DNA of 64,000 bases from Baekduia alba (GCF_028416635.1 NZ_CP114013.1:62001-126000); one strand, 5' to 3'. Counted from the first letter of the stretch, positions 42,690 through 51,037 are shown. The notes: a model not told the origin generated them from the letters alone. Made by a program: numbers and translations.

Positions 42690-43865
42690 CTAGACCTCCT
42701 TGGCGATCAGCAGCAGGCCGGCGTTGGTCTGGTGGATGCGCTCGTTGGCGACCATCAGCGACGCGGACATCGAGTCGCGCAGGTGGCGCCCGATGCTGAA
42801 CGGCGTGTCGTTCTTGAAGCCGACGATGCCGCAGACGCCCATCGCCTGCTGGCAGACGCGCGGCGCCTGCTCGGAGGCGGCGAGCTTGAGGTTGTTGAAG
42901 CGCAGGGCGAAGGCCATCGTCGACAGCCGCTCGCGGTCGGCCTCGGCCTCGGTCCAGTCCTGCATCGCGCTGTGGACCTCGGCGCGCAGCAGCGACAGCT
43001 GGGTCATGACGTGCGACAGCTTCATCGCGGCCGGGACCGGCTCGCCGGGCGCGCGGCGCGCGGCGGCGCGCACGAAGGCGCGGGCGCGGTCGAACGCGTC
43101 GGTCGCGATCCCGAGCCAGATGTGCGACCAGAGCAGGTGGCTGATCGGGACCATCGACTCGGTGGAGATCGACGGGAACGGCGCGCCCATGACCTGCGCG
43201 ACCGGCACCTCGGCGCGCACGACGTAGCCGGGCGAGCACGTGCCGCGCATGCCGAGCGGGTCCCACGTGCCGGTCGGCTCCAGCGTCGTGTCGCTTTGGC
43301 GGGCCAGCACCGCGACCTGGTCGCCGGGGCCGGCGTCCGGGCTGGCGCGCAGCGTCACCAGCAGGTCGTCGGCGTAGGCGCCGTAGGAGACGGTCGGCGC
43401 CTGCTTCTCGAACGTCGCGCGGGCCGGGTCGCCGTCGATGGGCGTGAGCGCGGCGACCGAGCGGCTCATGTCGCCGCCGGTGCCGACCTCGGAGGTCACG
43501 GAGGCGATCAGGCGCTGGTCGGCGACCAGCTCGCGCAGGTAGTCCTCGAACCACGGCGAGCCGTCGAGGTGGCGGACGATCGTCGCCACCTGGATCTGGT
43601 GCATGGCGAAGACCATGGCGCTGGCGCCGCAGCGGCGGCCGAGCACGAAGCAGGCCTGGGCGACGGCCTCGAAGGAGATGCCGTCCCCGCCGTACTCGGC
43701 CGGGACGAGCGCCGAGAGCGCGCGCTGCTCGCGCAGCGCGTCGATGGTCTCGGTGGGGAAGCGGGCGCCGCGGTCGACGTCGTCGGCGTGGACGGCCGCG
43801 ATCGCGTCGGCGAGCTGGTCGATGCCGGCGAGGAAGGCGGCGTCGCGGTCGGCGGCGACGGTCAT
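42690..43865 (-). CDS. Acyl-CoA dehydrogenase-like flavoprotein
   Basis: The 391-residue protein has the three-part acyl-CoA dehydrogenase fold: helical N-terminus (FPTETIDALREQRALSALVPAEYGGDG), middle beta domain (SVTSEVGTGGDMSRSV, then PTGTWDPLGMRGTCSPGY) and C-terminal helical bundle. In carrier-protein pathways such enzymes oxidise aminoacyl thioesters, as in pyrrole formation from prolyl-carrier protein. The ATG overlaps the carrier gene stop (ATGA), which suggests that it acts on the aminoacyl-carrier. The catalytic base is not clear to me. Confidence 0.83.
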   Translation of the reverse strand: MTVAADRDAAFLAGIDQLADAIAAVHADDVDRGARFPTETIDALREQRALSALVPAEYGGDGISFEAVAQACFVLGRRCGASAMVFAMHQIQVATIVRHLDGSPWFEDYLRELVADQRLIASVTSEVGTGGDMSRSVAALTPIDGDPARATFEKQAPTVSYGAYADDLLVTLRASPDAGPGDQVAVLARQSDTTLEPTGTWDPLGMRGTCSPGYVVRAEVPVAQVMGAPFPSISTESMVPISHLLWSHIWLGIATDAFDRARAFVRAAARRAPGEPVPAAMKLSHVMTQLSLLRAEVHSAMQDWTEAEADRERLSTMAFALRFNNLKLAASEQAPRVCQQAMGVCGIVGFKNDTPFSIGRHLRDSMSASLMVANERIHQTNAGLLLIAKEV

Positions 43866-44110
43866 GCGACCTGCACGTCGAGCTGGCTGAGGGCGGACGA
43901 GATCGAGCCGACCGACTCGAAGACGCTGCGCTTGAGCATCTCGTCGGGGAACTCCACGTCGTAGGCGTCCTCGAGGGCGAGCATGACGTTCACGCTCGCG
44001 TGCGAGGTCATTCCGGCCTCGTACAGGCTGTCGTCGTCGGACAGCGTCGTGACATCGACGCTCAGGCGACCGTGCTCGGAGACGATCTCACGGACTGCGG
44101 GGAAAGACAC
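43862..44110 (-). CDS. Acyl/aminoacyl carrier protein
   Basis: The 82-residue protein is a small acidic four-helix carrier. The phosphopantetheine site is YEAGMTSHASVNVMLALED, with S36 in the position of the usual DSL serine. The Thr-Ser-His context departs from fatty-acid ACP and fits carriers of the amino acid:carrier-protein ligase type. GTG start, eight bases after a sigma-28-like -10 box. First gene of a tightly packed six-gene operon; acpS, which could load its cofactor, lies 60 bases upstream. Confidence 0.86.
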   Translation of the reverse strand: MSFPAVREIVSEHGRLSVDVTTLSDDDSLYEAGMTSHASVNVMLALEDAYDVEFPDEMLKRSVFESVGSISSALSQLDVQVA

Positions 44111-44118
44111 GCTCCTGA

Positions 44119-44146
44119 TTATCGGTGCCCCGCCGCAAGATCTTGA
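44119..44146 (-). promoter_or_regulatory. Sigma-28-like promoter of the carrier-protein operon
   Basis: Minus strand: TCAAG (44146-44142), 15 bases, ACCGATAA (44126-44119), then eight bases to GTG. The -35 box and spacing equal those of flagellin, and CCGATAA matches the classical sigma-28 -10 core. Confidence 0.75.
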
Positions 44147-44170
44147 CCGCTGGATGAAAGGGTCGCCGGC

Positions 44171-44536
44171 CTATGTCCCCACGACGACCGCCGCGGCGTA
44201 CTCGTCTTCGTGGGTGAAGCTCAGCGCCAGCTCGGTGAGGCCCGCCTGACGGGCCAGCGCGGCGGCGGCTCCGTGCAGCGCGATCGCGGGCGCCGCGTCC
44301 GGGTTGCGGACCACCTCGATCGCCAGCCACGGCAGCGCGTCGTCGGCGCGCGGTTGCAGGACTTTCATGGTCGCCTCCTTGGCCGCGAAGCGCGCGGCGA
44401 GGCGCAGCGGGTCGCCGCCGCACTGCTCCTGCTCGGCCGGCGTGTAGACGCGGTCCAGGTACCGCGCGCCGTGCTCGGCGAGCGCGTCCTGCACCGTCGC
44501 GGCCTTGACGAGGTCGATCCCGACGCGGAGGGGCAT
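44171..44536 (-). CDS. acpS: Holo-[acyl-carrier-protein] synthase
   Basis: Moves 4'-phosphopantetheine from CoA to a carrier serine. The 121-residue protein has the family's Mg and CoA residues: D8 in GIDLV and E54 in RFAAKEATMKVL, with the late LSFTHEDEYAAAVVV. ATG has TAGGCT eight bases upstream (44550-44545, minus strand). It may be the general AcpS, but its place directly before a carrier gene suggests it also serves that carrier. Confidence 0.92.
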   Translation of the reverse strand: MPLRVGIDLVKAATVQDALAEHGARYLDRVYTPAEQEQCGGDPLRLAARFAAKEATMKVLQPRADDALPWLAIEVVRNPDAAPAIALHGAAAALARQAGLTELALSFTHEDEYAAAVVVGT

Positions 44537-44544
44537 CGTCGGCG

Positions 44545-44561
44545 AGCCTACGGCGTAGGGT
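44545..44561. promoter_or_regulatory. Divergent leaderless promoters of acpS and a GNAT gene
   Basis: TAGGCT on the minus strand (44550-44545) is eight bases before the acpS ATG. TAGGGT on the plus strand (44556-44561) is seven bases before the GNAT GTG. The two boxes are five bases apart, so only one polymerase could bind at a time. Confidence 0.6.
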
Positions 44562-44568
44562 CAGGCGC

Positions 44569-45057
44569 GTGACCGCATCCCTCCACCTCGAGCCCTGGAG
44601 CGACGCGGACGCGGGCCTGCTCGCGGCGCTGAACGGCGACGAGGCGCAGATGGCGCACGTCGGCGGCGCGGAGACGGCGGAGAAGATCGCCGAGCGCCAG
44701 GCGCGCTACGTGGTCGACCCGGGGCAGTACGCCGTGGTCGACGGCGACGGCGCGCGCACCGGCTGGGTCGGCTTCTGGGAGCGCGAGTGGCGCGGCGCGA
44801 CCGTCTACGAGATCGGCTGGTCGATCCTGCCGGCCTTCCAGGGCCGCGGGCTGGCGTCGGGTGGGACGCGGCTGGCGATCGCGGAGGCCCGCGCGGCCGG
44901 CGGCGCCGCCGCGATCCACGCCTTCCCGGGCGTCGACAACGCCGCCTCCAACGCGGTCTGCCGCTCTGTCGGCTTCACGCTGGTCGAGGCCGGCCTGGAG
45001 CTCGAGTACCCGCCGGGGACCACGATGGCCTGCAACGACTGGCGCCTGGCGCTCTAG
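44569..45057 (+). CDS. GNAT family N-acetyltransferase
   Basis: The 162-residue protein belongs to the RimJ/RimL-like GNATs: YEIGWSILPAFQGRGLASGG gives the acetyl-CoA loop, and NAASNAVCRSVGFTLVEAG the C-terminal motif. GTG start with a TAGGGT box seven bases upstream. It converges with a frameshifted gene whose stop overlaps its own by three bases. Substrate unknown. Confidence 0.87.
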   Translation: MTASLHLEPWSDADAGLLAALNGDEAQMAHVGGAETAEKIAERQARYVVDPGQYAVVDGDGARTGWVGFWEREWRGATVYEIGWSILPAFQGRGLASGGTRLAIAEARAAGGAAAIHAFPGVDNAASNAVCRSVGFTLVEAGLELEYPPGTTMACNDWRLAL

Positions 45058-45505
45058 TTGGGCTGGCTCGGGCGGCGGTAGGTCAGCCCGAAGTCGCGGA
45101 CGTAGGCGCCGTCGCGGTGGGCCTCCCAGGCGCCGTCGATCGTCGTGCCGTCGGCGCTGAGCGTCGCGCGGAAGCGCTGCGCGAAGTCCGGGGCCGGCGG
45201 GTGGCGCTCGAGCGTCCAGAGGCCGTCGGCGAAGGTCATGGCGTACTGGCGGACCACGCCGCGCGAGTCGAAGTAGTACTGCAGGAACGTGCCGTCGGGG
45301 TTGGCCCCGATCAGCGCGTGCAGATCGGGCGCGACGGCGACGCCCGGCACCTCGGCGCGCTGGAGCAGGAAGGCGCCGCCCAGGACCGGCTCGAAGCGCG
45401 TCGTCGCCGGGGACCGCCGGTCGGCGGCAGCTCGGGCGCCTCGACGATCCACTCGCCCAGCAGCGGCGCGAGCGCGGCCAGGCCGTCCTTCGGATGATCG
45501 GTCAT
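45054..45505 (-). pseudogene. Frameshifted DUF1579-like small protein
   Basis: The first part reads MTDHPKDGLAALAPLLGEW in one frame; the conserved rest (TRFEPVLGGAFLLQRAEVPG, QYYFDSRGVVRQYAMTFADG, TIDGAWEAHRDG) is in another. One missing base around 45410-45425 (plus numbering), near a GGCGGTCCCCGG run, would restore a protein of about 150 residues resembling a DUF1579/lipocalin-like fold. It may be a true recent mutation or a sequencing error. Confidence 0.7.
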
Positions 45506-45569
45506 GGGGCTGAGACGACGCGGGCGCGCCGGACTGAGCGGTCGCGGGGCCCGGTAGCGTGGCTCCCCG

Positions 45570-46682
45570 GTGCGAGTAGACGTCGTCGACCCCTCCGCGT
45601 TCACGCCGCCCTACGACCGCGCCCTCGCGGCCGCGCTCGCTCGCGCGGGCGCGCAGGTCCGGCTGGTCACGAGCCGCTTCGCCTACGGCGACGTCCCGCC
45701 GGCCGAGGGCTACGGGGTCGACGAGCGGTTCTACCGGCGCGCCGCGGGCGTCGGCGCGCCCGGCTCGAAGGCGCGGCTGGTCGCCAAGCTCGCCGAGCAC
45801 GTGCCCGAGATGGTGGCCTACGCGCGCGGGGCCGCGCGCGCCGCCGACGTCGTGCACTTCCAGTGGCTGACCGTCCAGCCGCTCGACGTCCACCTGCTGC
45901 CGCGCGGCGTCCCGACCGTGCTGACCGCCCACGACGTCCTGCCGCGCGAGCCGCGCGCGGGCCAGCTCCGCGCCCAGCGGCGCCTCTACGAGCGCGTCGA
46001 CCACGTCGTCGTCCACTCCGCGCACGGCGCCGCCCGGCTCACCCGCGAGCTGGGGATCGACCCGGCGCGCGTGACGGTCATCCCGCACGGCGCGTTCACG
46101 CACCTCGCGGCGCTCGACGCCCGCCTGCCGCCCGAGCTGGCGCCGGGGCCGGACACGCCCGTCGTCGCGCTCCCCGGCCTGCTGCGCCGGTACAAGGGGG
46201 TCGACGTCCTCCTCGACGCGTGGCGCCGCTTCGGCGCCGACCCGCCGGGCGAGCTGTGGATCGTCGGGATGCCGCGCATGCCGCTGCCCGACCCGGCCAC
46301 GCTGCCGCCCGGCGTCCGGATCGTCGCGCGCTTCGTCGACGACGCCGAGCTGGCCGGCGTCCTGCGCCGCGCCGACCTGATCGCGCTGCCCTACCGCGCG
46401 ATCGACCAGTCCGGCGTCCTCTACGCCGCGCTCGGCCTCGGCCGCCCGCTGCTGCTGAGCGCCGTCGGGGGCTTCCCGGAGGTCGCGGCGACCGGTGCTG
46501 CAGAGCTGGTGGCGCCCGACGACCCGGCCGCGCTGCACGCCGCGCTGGCGACCCTGCTGGCGGACCCGCGGCGCCGCGCCGCGCTGGCGGCCAGCGCGCA
46601 GGAGGCGGCGCGCACGACCTACTCCTGGGACGCCATCGCGCAGCAGCATCTGGCCCTGTACGCCATGCTCAGGCGCTCGTGA
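45570..46682 (+). CDS. GT4 family glycosyltransferase
   Basis: The 370-residue protein has the GT-B pattern: VHFQWLTVQPLDVHLLPRG and VLTAHDVLPREP in the N-domain, RVTVIPHGAFTHL, then LPGLLRRYKGVDVLLDAWRR and the ADLIALPYRAIDQSGVLYAA donor site. GTG start nine bases after TAGCGT (45555-45560). First gene of a four-gene operon with a GT2, a phosphoglycosyltransferase and an ATP-grasp enzyme. Sugar unknown. Confidence 0.9.
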   Translation: MRVDVVDPSAFTPPYDRALAAALARAGAQVRLVTSRFAYGDVPPAEGYGVDERFYRRAAGVGAPGSKARLVAKLAEHVPEMVAYARGAARAADVVHFQWLTVQPLDVHLLPRGVPTVLTAHDVLPREPRAGQLRAQRRLYERVDHVVVHSAHGAARLTRELGIDPARVTVIPHGAFTHLAALDARLPPELAPGPDTPVVALPGLLRRYKGVDVLLDAWRRFGADPPGELWIVGMPRMPLPDPATLPPGVRIVARFVDDAELAGVLRRADLIALPYRAIDQSGVLYAALGLGRPLLLSAVGGFPEVAATGAAELVAPDDPAALHAALATLLADPRRRAALAASAQEAARTTYSWDAIAQQHLALYAMLRRS

Positions 46683-47776
46683 GGCGCGGCATCTTCTGGA
46701 CATCGGCGGCCCTGCTCGGCTGGGCGCAGGTCGGCTACGGCGCGGCGCTCGCCGCGCTCCGGCCGCGCGTCGAGCAGGCCTGGCCCGACCAGGTCGACGA
46801 CACCGCGCTGCCCACCGTCTCGCTGATCGTCGCCGCGCACGCCGAGCGCGACGTCATCGCCGCCAAGGTCGCCAACGCGCTCGCGCTCGACTACCCGCGC
46901 GACCGGCTCGAGGTCGTCGTGGCCTGCGACGGCTCGACCGACGGGACGCCGGAGGCGGCGCGCGCCGCCGGGGCCGACGTCGTCCTCGACCTCCCGCGCG
47001 GCGGCAAGGTCCGCGCGCAGGACGCGGCGGTCCGGCGCGCGACCGCCGACGTCGTGGCGTTCTCCGACGCGAACGCGCTCTGGGCGCCCGACGCGCTGCG
47101 CCGCCTGGTCGCGCCGTTCGCGACCGACCCGAGGATCGGCTACGTCTGCGGCCGCGTGACGTTCGTCAACCCCGACGGCGGCACGAACCAGGAGGGCGTC
47201 TACTGGCGCTACGAGATGTTCCTGCGCGCCCGCGAGTCCGACCTCGCCTCGGTCACCGCCGGCAACGGGGCGATCTACGCCACGCGCCGCGACGCCTACG
47301 TCGAGGTCGACCCCGTCATGGGCCACGACCTCAAGTTCCCCTTCACCCTGGTCCGGATGGGCTGGCGCTGCGTCGAGCAGCCGCAGGCCCACGCGACCGA
47401 GCGAATGGTCCCCGACGTCGAGGGCGAGGCGGCGCGCAAGCGGCGCATGATGAGCCACGCGTGGGCGATCGTCCTGCACGGCGGCCTGCTGAACCCGCGC
47501 GGCTGGCCGGCCAAGTACACCATGATGATCGCCAGCCACCGCTGGCTGCGCTACTTCGGCCCGGCGCTGCACCTCGTCGCGCTCGCCACCGCGCCGAGGT
47601 GGCTGCGGCGCGCGCAGCTCTTAGGGCTGGCCGCCGCCTTCGCGCCGACGCGCGCCCGGCCCGTCCTCCTCGCCAAGTACTACATCCTGACCCAAGGCTC
47701 GATCGCGCTCGGGCTCGTCGACCACGTCCGCCACGGCACCGCCGCCGGTTGGGACCCGCCGGAGGGAACCCGCTGA
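46679..47776 (+). CDS. GT2 family membrane-associated glycosyltransferase
   Basis: The 365-residue protein has an N-terminal hydrophobic stretch (about 4-24), then the GT2 domain with VSLIVAAHAERDVIAAKVAN, CDGSTDGTPEAA, FSDANALWAPDAL and the late EGEAARKRRMMSHAW (QxxRW-like position), resembling processive GT2 enzymes. A second hydrophobic region lies near 285-330. The GTG start overlaps the GT4 stop (GTGA). It could elongate a glycan primed by the next gene product. Confidence 0.87.
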   Translation: MRRGIFWTSAALLGWAQVGYGAALAALRPRVEQAWPDQVDDTALPTVSLIVAAHAERDVIAAKVANALALDYPRDRLEVVVACDGSTDGTPEAARAAGADVVLDLPRGGKVRAQDAAVRRATADVVAFSDANALWAPDALRRLVAPFATDPRIGYVCGRVTFVNPDGGTNQEGVYWRYEMFLRARESDLASVTAGNGAIYATRRDAYVEVDPVMGHDLKFPFTLVRMGWRCVEQPQAHATERMVPDVEGEAARKRRMMSHAWAIVLHGGLLNPRGWPAKYTMMIASHRWLRYFGPALHLVALATAPRWLRRAQLLGLAAAFAPTRARPVLLAKYYILTQGSIALGLVDHVRHGTAAGWDPPEGTR

Positions 47777-47777
47777 G

Positions 47778-48380
47778 ATGAACGAACCCCTGCGCCGCGC
47801 GTTCGACGTGCTCGTCTCGGCGACCGTCCTGCTGCTCACCAGCCCGATCGTCGCGCTGGCGGTCGTCGCGATCCGGCTGGAGTCCAAGGGCCACCCGATC
47901 TACCGCCAGCACCGGGTCGGAAAGGACGGCGCGCCGTTCGACGTGCTCAAGCTGCGCACGATGGTCGCGGGCGCCGAGCGCATGGGCGCCGGCCTCGCGG
48001 TCGACGACGGCGACAGCCGCATCACGCGCGTCGGCGCGCTGCTGCGCCGGACGTCGATCGACGAGCTGCCGAACCTCGTCAACGTCCTCAGGGGCGAGAT
48101 GTCGATCATCGGCCCGCGCCCGACGGTCCCGGTCCAGGTCGCGCAGTACACCGACCGCCAGCGCGGCCGCCTGGCGCTCAAGCCGGGCATCACCGGCTGG
48201 GCGCAGGTCAACGGCCGCGCGTCGCTGCCGTGGCCGCAGCGCATCGAGCTGGACCTCTGGTACGTCGAGCACGCGAGCCTGGCGCTCGACGTCCGGATCC
48301 TGTGGCTGACGGCGCGGATGCTGGTCACCGGCCACGGCCTCTACAAGGGCGAGACGGGCGGATGGGTGGACCCCTCATGA
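47778..48380 (+). CDS. Initiating phosphoglycosyltransferase (small monotopic PGT)
   Basis: Transfers a sugar phosphate to undecaprenyl phosphate to start a glycan. The 200-residue size and motifs fit PglC/WcaJ catalytic cores: one N-terminal re-entrant helix (about 8-32), HRVGKDGAPFDVLKLRTM, the Asp-Glu pair in TSIDELPNLVNVLRGEMS, IGPRPTVPVQV and PGITGWAQVNGR. It starts one base after the GT2 stop region, and its end overlaps the ATP-grasp gene (ATGA). Confidence 0.93.
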   Translation: MNEPLRRAFDVLVSATVLLLTSPIVALAVVAIRLESKGHPIYRQHRVGKDGAPFDVLKLRTMVAGAERMGAGLAVDDGDSRITRVGALLRRTSIDELPNLVNVLRGEMSIIGPRPTVPVQVAQYTDRQRGRLALKPGITGWAQVNGRASLPWPQRIELDLWYVEHASLALDVRILWLTARMLVTGHGLYKGETGGWVDPS

Positions 48381-49375
48381 GCAGGTCGGTGATGTTGACC
48401 GGTACGGGCAAGCGCTATGACATCGTCAGCGCGTTCGCCCAGCACACCAAGGTCGTCGCGTGCGACCCCAACCCGCTGGCGCCCGCCCAGTACGCGGCGA
48501 CGGTCCGGACGTCGGTCCCGCTGATCAAGGACCCCGACTACGTCCCGGCGCTGCAGCGCCTGGTCGCCGAGCACGACGTCGGCGCGATCGTCCCGCTGAC
48601 CGACCTCGACATCGACGTCCTGGCCCACGCCCGCGCCGACGGCCGCCTGCCCGAGGCGCTGGTCCCGGACCCGGTCATCGCCGAGCACACCTACGACAAG
48701 TACGCCTGCCACGAGCTGCTCCAGCAGCACGGGCTGCCGTCGCCGCCGACCGTCAAGCCGGCGGACATCGACGCCGCGCCGTTCCCTGTGATGGTCAAGC
48801 CGATCCACGGCTCTGGCGCGCGCAACATCTTCCCGGCCGCCGACGCGCGCGAGGCGGCGTTCTTCGTCGACTACATCGACGAGCCCGTCATGTTGCAGCG
48901 GTTGATGGACGGCCCGGAGTTCTCCATCGACTGCCTGAGCGACCGCGACGGCCGCTGCCTCAACGCGATCCCGCGCACGATGCTCGAGTCGCGCGGCGGC
49001 GAGTCGATCAAGGGCACCATCATCGCCGACGCCGAGCTGGTCGACCTCGGCTGCCGGACGGTCGAGGCCTTCGGCGTCCGCGGCCCCGCGACCGTGCAGG
49101 TCTTCCGCGACAAGGACATCGGGTTGGGGATCACCGACGTCAACACGCGCTTCGGCGGCGCGTTCCCGGCGCCGGTCTACGCGGCGCGCCCGGGCCAGAG
49201 CTACCCGGAGCTGATCGCCCGGATGGCCGACGGCGAGACGATCGCGCCGCACGTCGGCGACTTCCAGGCCGGCACGACGTTCACGCGGTACTTCTGGCAG
49301 CTCGAGCTGGACGCCGAGCTGGCGCCGACCGGGCGGGACATCGTCGCGCCGCCCGGTCCGCCGGTCCCGTCCTAG
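48377..49375 (+). CDS. ATP-grasp (CarB-like) ligase
   Basis: The 332-residue protein has a pre-ATP-grasp fold (SVMLTGTGKRYDIVSAFAQH), the ATP-grasp lid and Mg site (VMVKPIHGSGARNIF, GPEFSIDC, ITDVNTRFGGAFPAPVYA). Such enzymes join a carboxylate to an amine via an acyl phosphate. In glycan clusters they may amidate uronic acids or attach amino acids to sugars. The ATGA overlap ties it to the phosphoglycosyltransferase. Confidence 0.85.
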   Translation: MSRSVMLTGTGKRYDIVSAFAQHTKVVACDPNPLAPAQYAATVRTSVPLIKDPDYVPALQRLVAEHDVGAIVPLTDLDIDVLAHARADGRLPEALVPDPVIAEHTYDKYACHELLQQHGLPSPPTVKPADIDAAPFPVMVKPIHGSGARNIFPAADAREAAFFVDYIDEPVMLQRLMDGPEFSIDCLSDRDGRCLNAIPRTMLESRGGESIKGTIIADAELVDLGCRTVEAFGVRGPATVQVFRDKDIGLGITDVNTRFGGAFPAPVYAARPGQSYPELIARMADGETIAPHVGDFQAGTTFTRYFWQLELDAELAPTGRDIVAPPGPPVPS

Positions 49376-49400
49376 GCGGTTCTCCGGCCCGGAGACCGCC
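49375..49400. terminator. Bidirectional hairpin
   Basis: GGCGGT-T-CTCC, loop GGCCC, GGAG-A-CCGCC, with one bulged T. It touches the ends of both the ATP-grasp gene and the convergent DUF3105 gene. Confidence 0.65.
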
Positions 49401-50128
49401 TACGGGATCAGCTCCGGGCCCTTGTCGACGAAGCGGTCGCGGAACGCGCGGATCGCGTCCCACGTCTTGTCGTTGACGGTCTCGCACCCGAGCAGCTGCG
49501 TCCACGCCGTCACCGCGACCTCGTAGGGCATGTTGGTGTTGTTCTCGAACAGCACCATGTGGTAGCCGCTCACGCCCTTGACCTTCTCGTTGAAGAGCGA
49601 GTACAGCTGGTTGCGCACGGCGGCCGGCGCCTTCGGCGAGTACTGCAGCTCGATGCGCCCGTGCTCGAGCGTGTGGACGAAGTTCTCCTTGTCGGGCGTG
49701 TTGCCCGGGGCGTAGACGCCGTCCTCGGCCGGCGTCGGCCGGTGGTTGCCCGACGTCGGCGGGTTCGTCTTGTACTTGTTGTTGACCGCGGTGTCGGACG
49801 GGAGGTGCGTCCGGCCCTCGCTCGGGTACTTCCTGTAGGTGCACCCGGCGGCCTTGACGGCCGCGTCGAAGTCGGTGGTCTTGCGGACCGGGAGCGCGAC
49901 GGACTTGTAGGAGCCGCTCGCCGAGCCGCCCCCGTCGCCCTTGTCGTCGCCGCCTCCGCCGGCGGCCGACACGATCGCCGCGACGACGGCGGCGATCGCC
50001 ACGAGGCCGATGACGGCTCCCGCGACGAGCTGCAGCCGGCGCCTGCTGGCGACCTTGCTGGCCTCCGCCTGCTCGCGTTCCTCGCGCTCGCGGCGGCGGC
50101 GCTCCTTCTCCTCCTGGCGGCTCGACAC
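49400..50128 (-). CDS. DUF3105 membrane-anchored protein
   Basis: The 242-residue protein has a charged coiled N-terminus (about 1-32), one membrane helix (about 33-56) and an outer DUF3105 domain with THLPSDTAVNNKYKTNPPTSG, HTLEHGRIELQYSP and YEVAVTAWTQLLGC. The conserved His residues suggest metal binding; function is unknown. GTG start is seven bases after TACTCT (50141-50136, minus strand), which suggests a leaderless transcript. Confidence 0.87.
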   Translation of the reverse strand: MSSRQEEKERRRREREEREQAEASKVASRRRLQLVAGAVIGLVAIAAVVAAIVSAAGGGGDDKGDGGGSASGSYKSVALPVRKTTDFDAAVKAAGCTYRKYPSEGRTHLPSDTAVNNKYKTNPPTSGNHRPTPAEDGVYAPGNTPDKENFVHTLEHGRIELQYSPKAPAAVRNQLYSLFNEKVKGVSGYHMVLFENNTNMPYEVAVTAWTQLLGCETVNDKTWDAIRAFRDRFVDKGPELIP

Positions 50129-50197
50129 GCGCGAGAGAGTAGCGGTGCGTCCATGAACGGTGCGTAAAGCGGCTTGCCGCTCTGGCTGAGCGGACGG

Positions 50198-51025
50198 TCA
50201 GGCCGCCGCCGAGCGCGTCTTGCGCCGCGGCTTCCAGCACTCGGCGAGGAACGCCGCGATCTCGCTCGTCAACCGCTCGGGCGTCATCCGCAGCTCCAGG
50301 AACGAGTCGGCGCGCAGCAGCCGCGCGTTCGGCAGCTCGTTGACGAGCGCGTCGCTGTCGGAGAACGGGTGGACCGGGTCGCGGTCGTGGCCGATGACCA
50401 GCGCCGGCGCGGCGATCGTGCGGCGGATGTCGCGGTGCGGGGCGACGCGGCCGAAGAACAGGCCCTGCAGGACGGCGGCGGACGGGCCGGGCTGCTGGCG
50501 GACGGTGTCGAGCAGGACGTCGGCGCCCCAGATCCCGCCGGTCGGGACCTTGCGCGTGAACCAGGAGACGCCCTTCATCACCGGCTCGCCGAACGTCAGT
50601 GCGCACATCAGCGGCGTGAACGCGATCGCGCAGCCGAGCAGCGCGTTGTCGAGCACCGGCATCTCGACGACCATCCCGCGCACACGGTCCGGGTGGGCGG
50701 CGGCGGCCTCGAGCGTCGCGTTGGCGCCCAGCGACGTCCCGGCCACGACCGCCTCGTCGAGCCCGAGGTGGTCGAGCAGCGCGATGACCTGCTCGCCGAA
50801 GAACGGCATCGAGTAGGCGGTCATGTCGCGCGGGCGGTCCGAGCGGCCGTGGCCGAGCAGGTCCAGCGTGATGACCCGGTTGCCCTCACGGGCGAGCGCC
50901 CGCGCGAGCGGCCGGTGCATCTTCTGCGACAGCAGCAACCCGTGCAGCAGCACGGTCGTGCGCGGTCCTTCGCCGTAGACGGTGTAGGCCAGGCGACGGC
51001 CCTCGTGCGCGAAGAAGGACGGCAT
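50198..51025 (-). CDS. Alpha/beta hydrolase
   Basis: The 275-residue protein has the fold's oxyanion motif LLHGLLLSQ, nucleophile S98 in GTSLGANAT, LLGHGRSDRP, an acid in IGHDRDPVHPF and a late catalytic His position that I cannot place with certainty. It resembles lipase or haloperoxidase-like hydrolases. It lies 12 bases downstream of the GMC oxidoreductase gene on the same strand, so the two may form an operon handling a hydrophobic ester or alcohol. Confidence 0.85.
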   Translation of the reverse strand: MPSFFAHEGRRLAYTVYGEGPRTTVLLHGLLLSQKMHRPLARALAREGNRVITLDLLGHGRSDRPRDMTAYSMPFFGEQVIALLDHLGLDEAVVAGTSLGANATLEAAAAHPDRVRGMVVEMPVLDNALLGCAIAFTPLMCALTFGEPVMKGVSWFTRKVPTGGIWGADVLLDTVRQQPGPSAAVLQGLFFGRVAPHRDIRRTIAAPALVIGHDRDPVHPFSDSDALVNELPNARLLRADSFLELRMTPERLTSEIAAFLAECWKPRRKTRSAAA

Positions 51026-51037
51026 GGGCGGACGCTA

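Noticed and set aside
45491-45505. ACCGATCA overlapping the start of the frameshifted gene as a promoter
   Set aside because: It lies within the coding start and has no -35 box at the right spacing.
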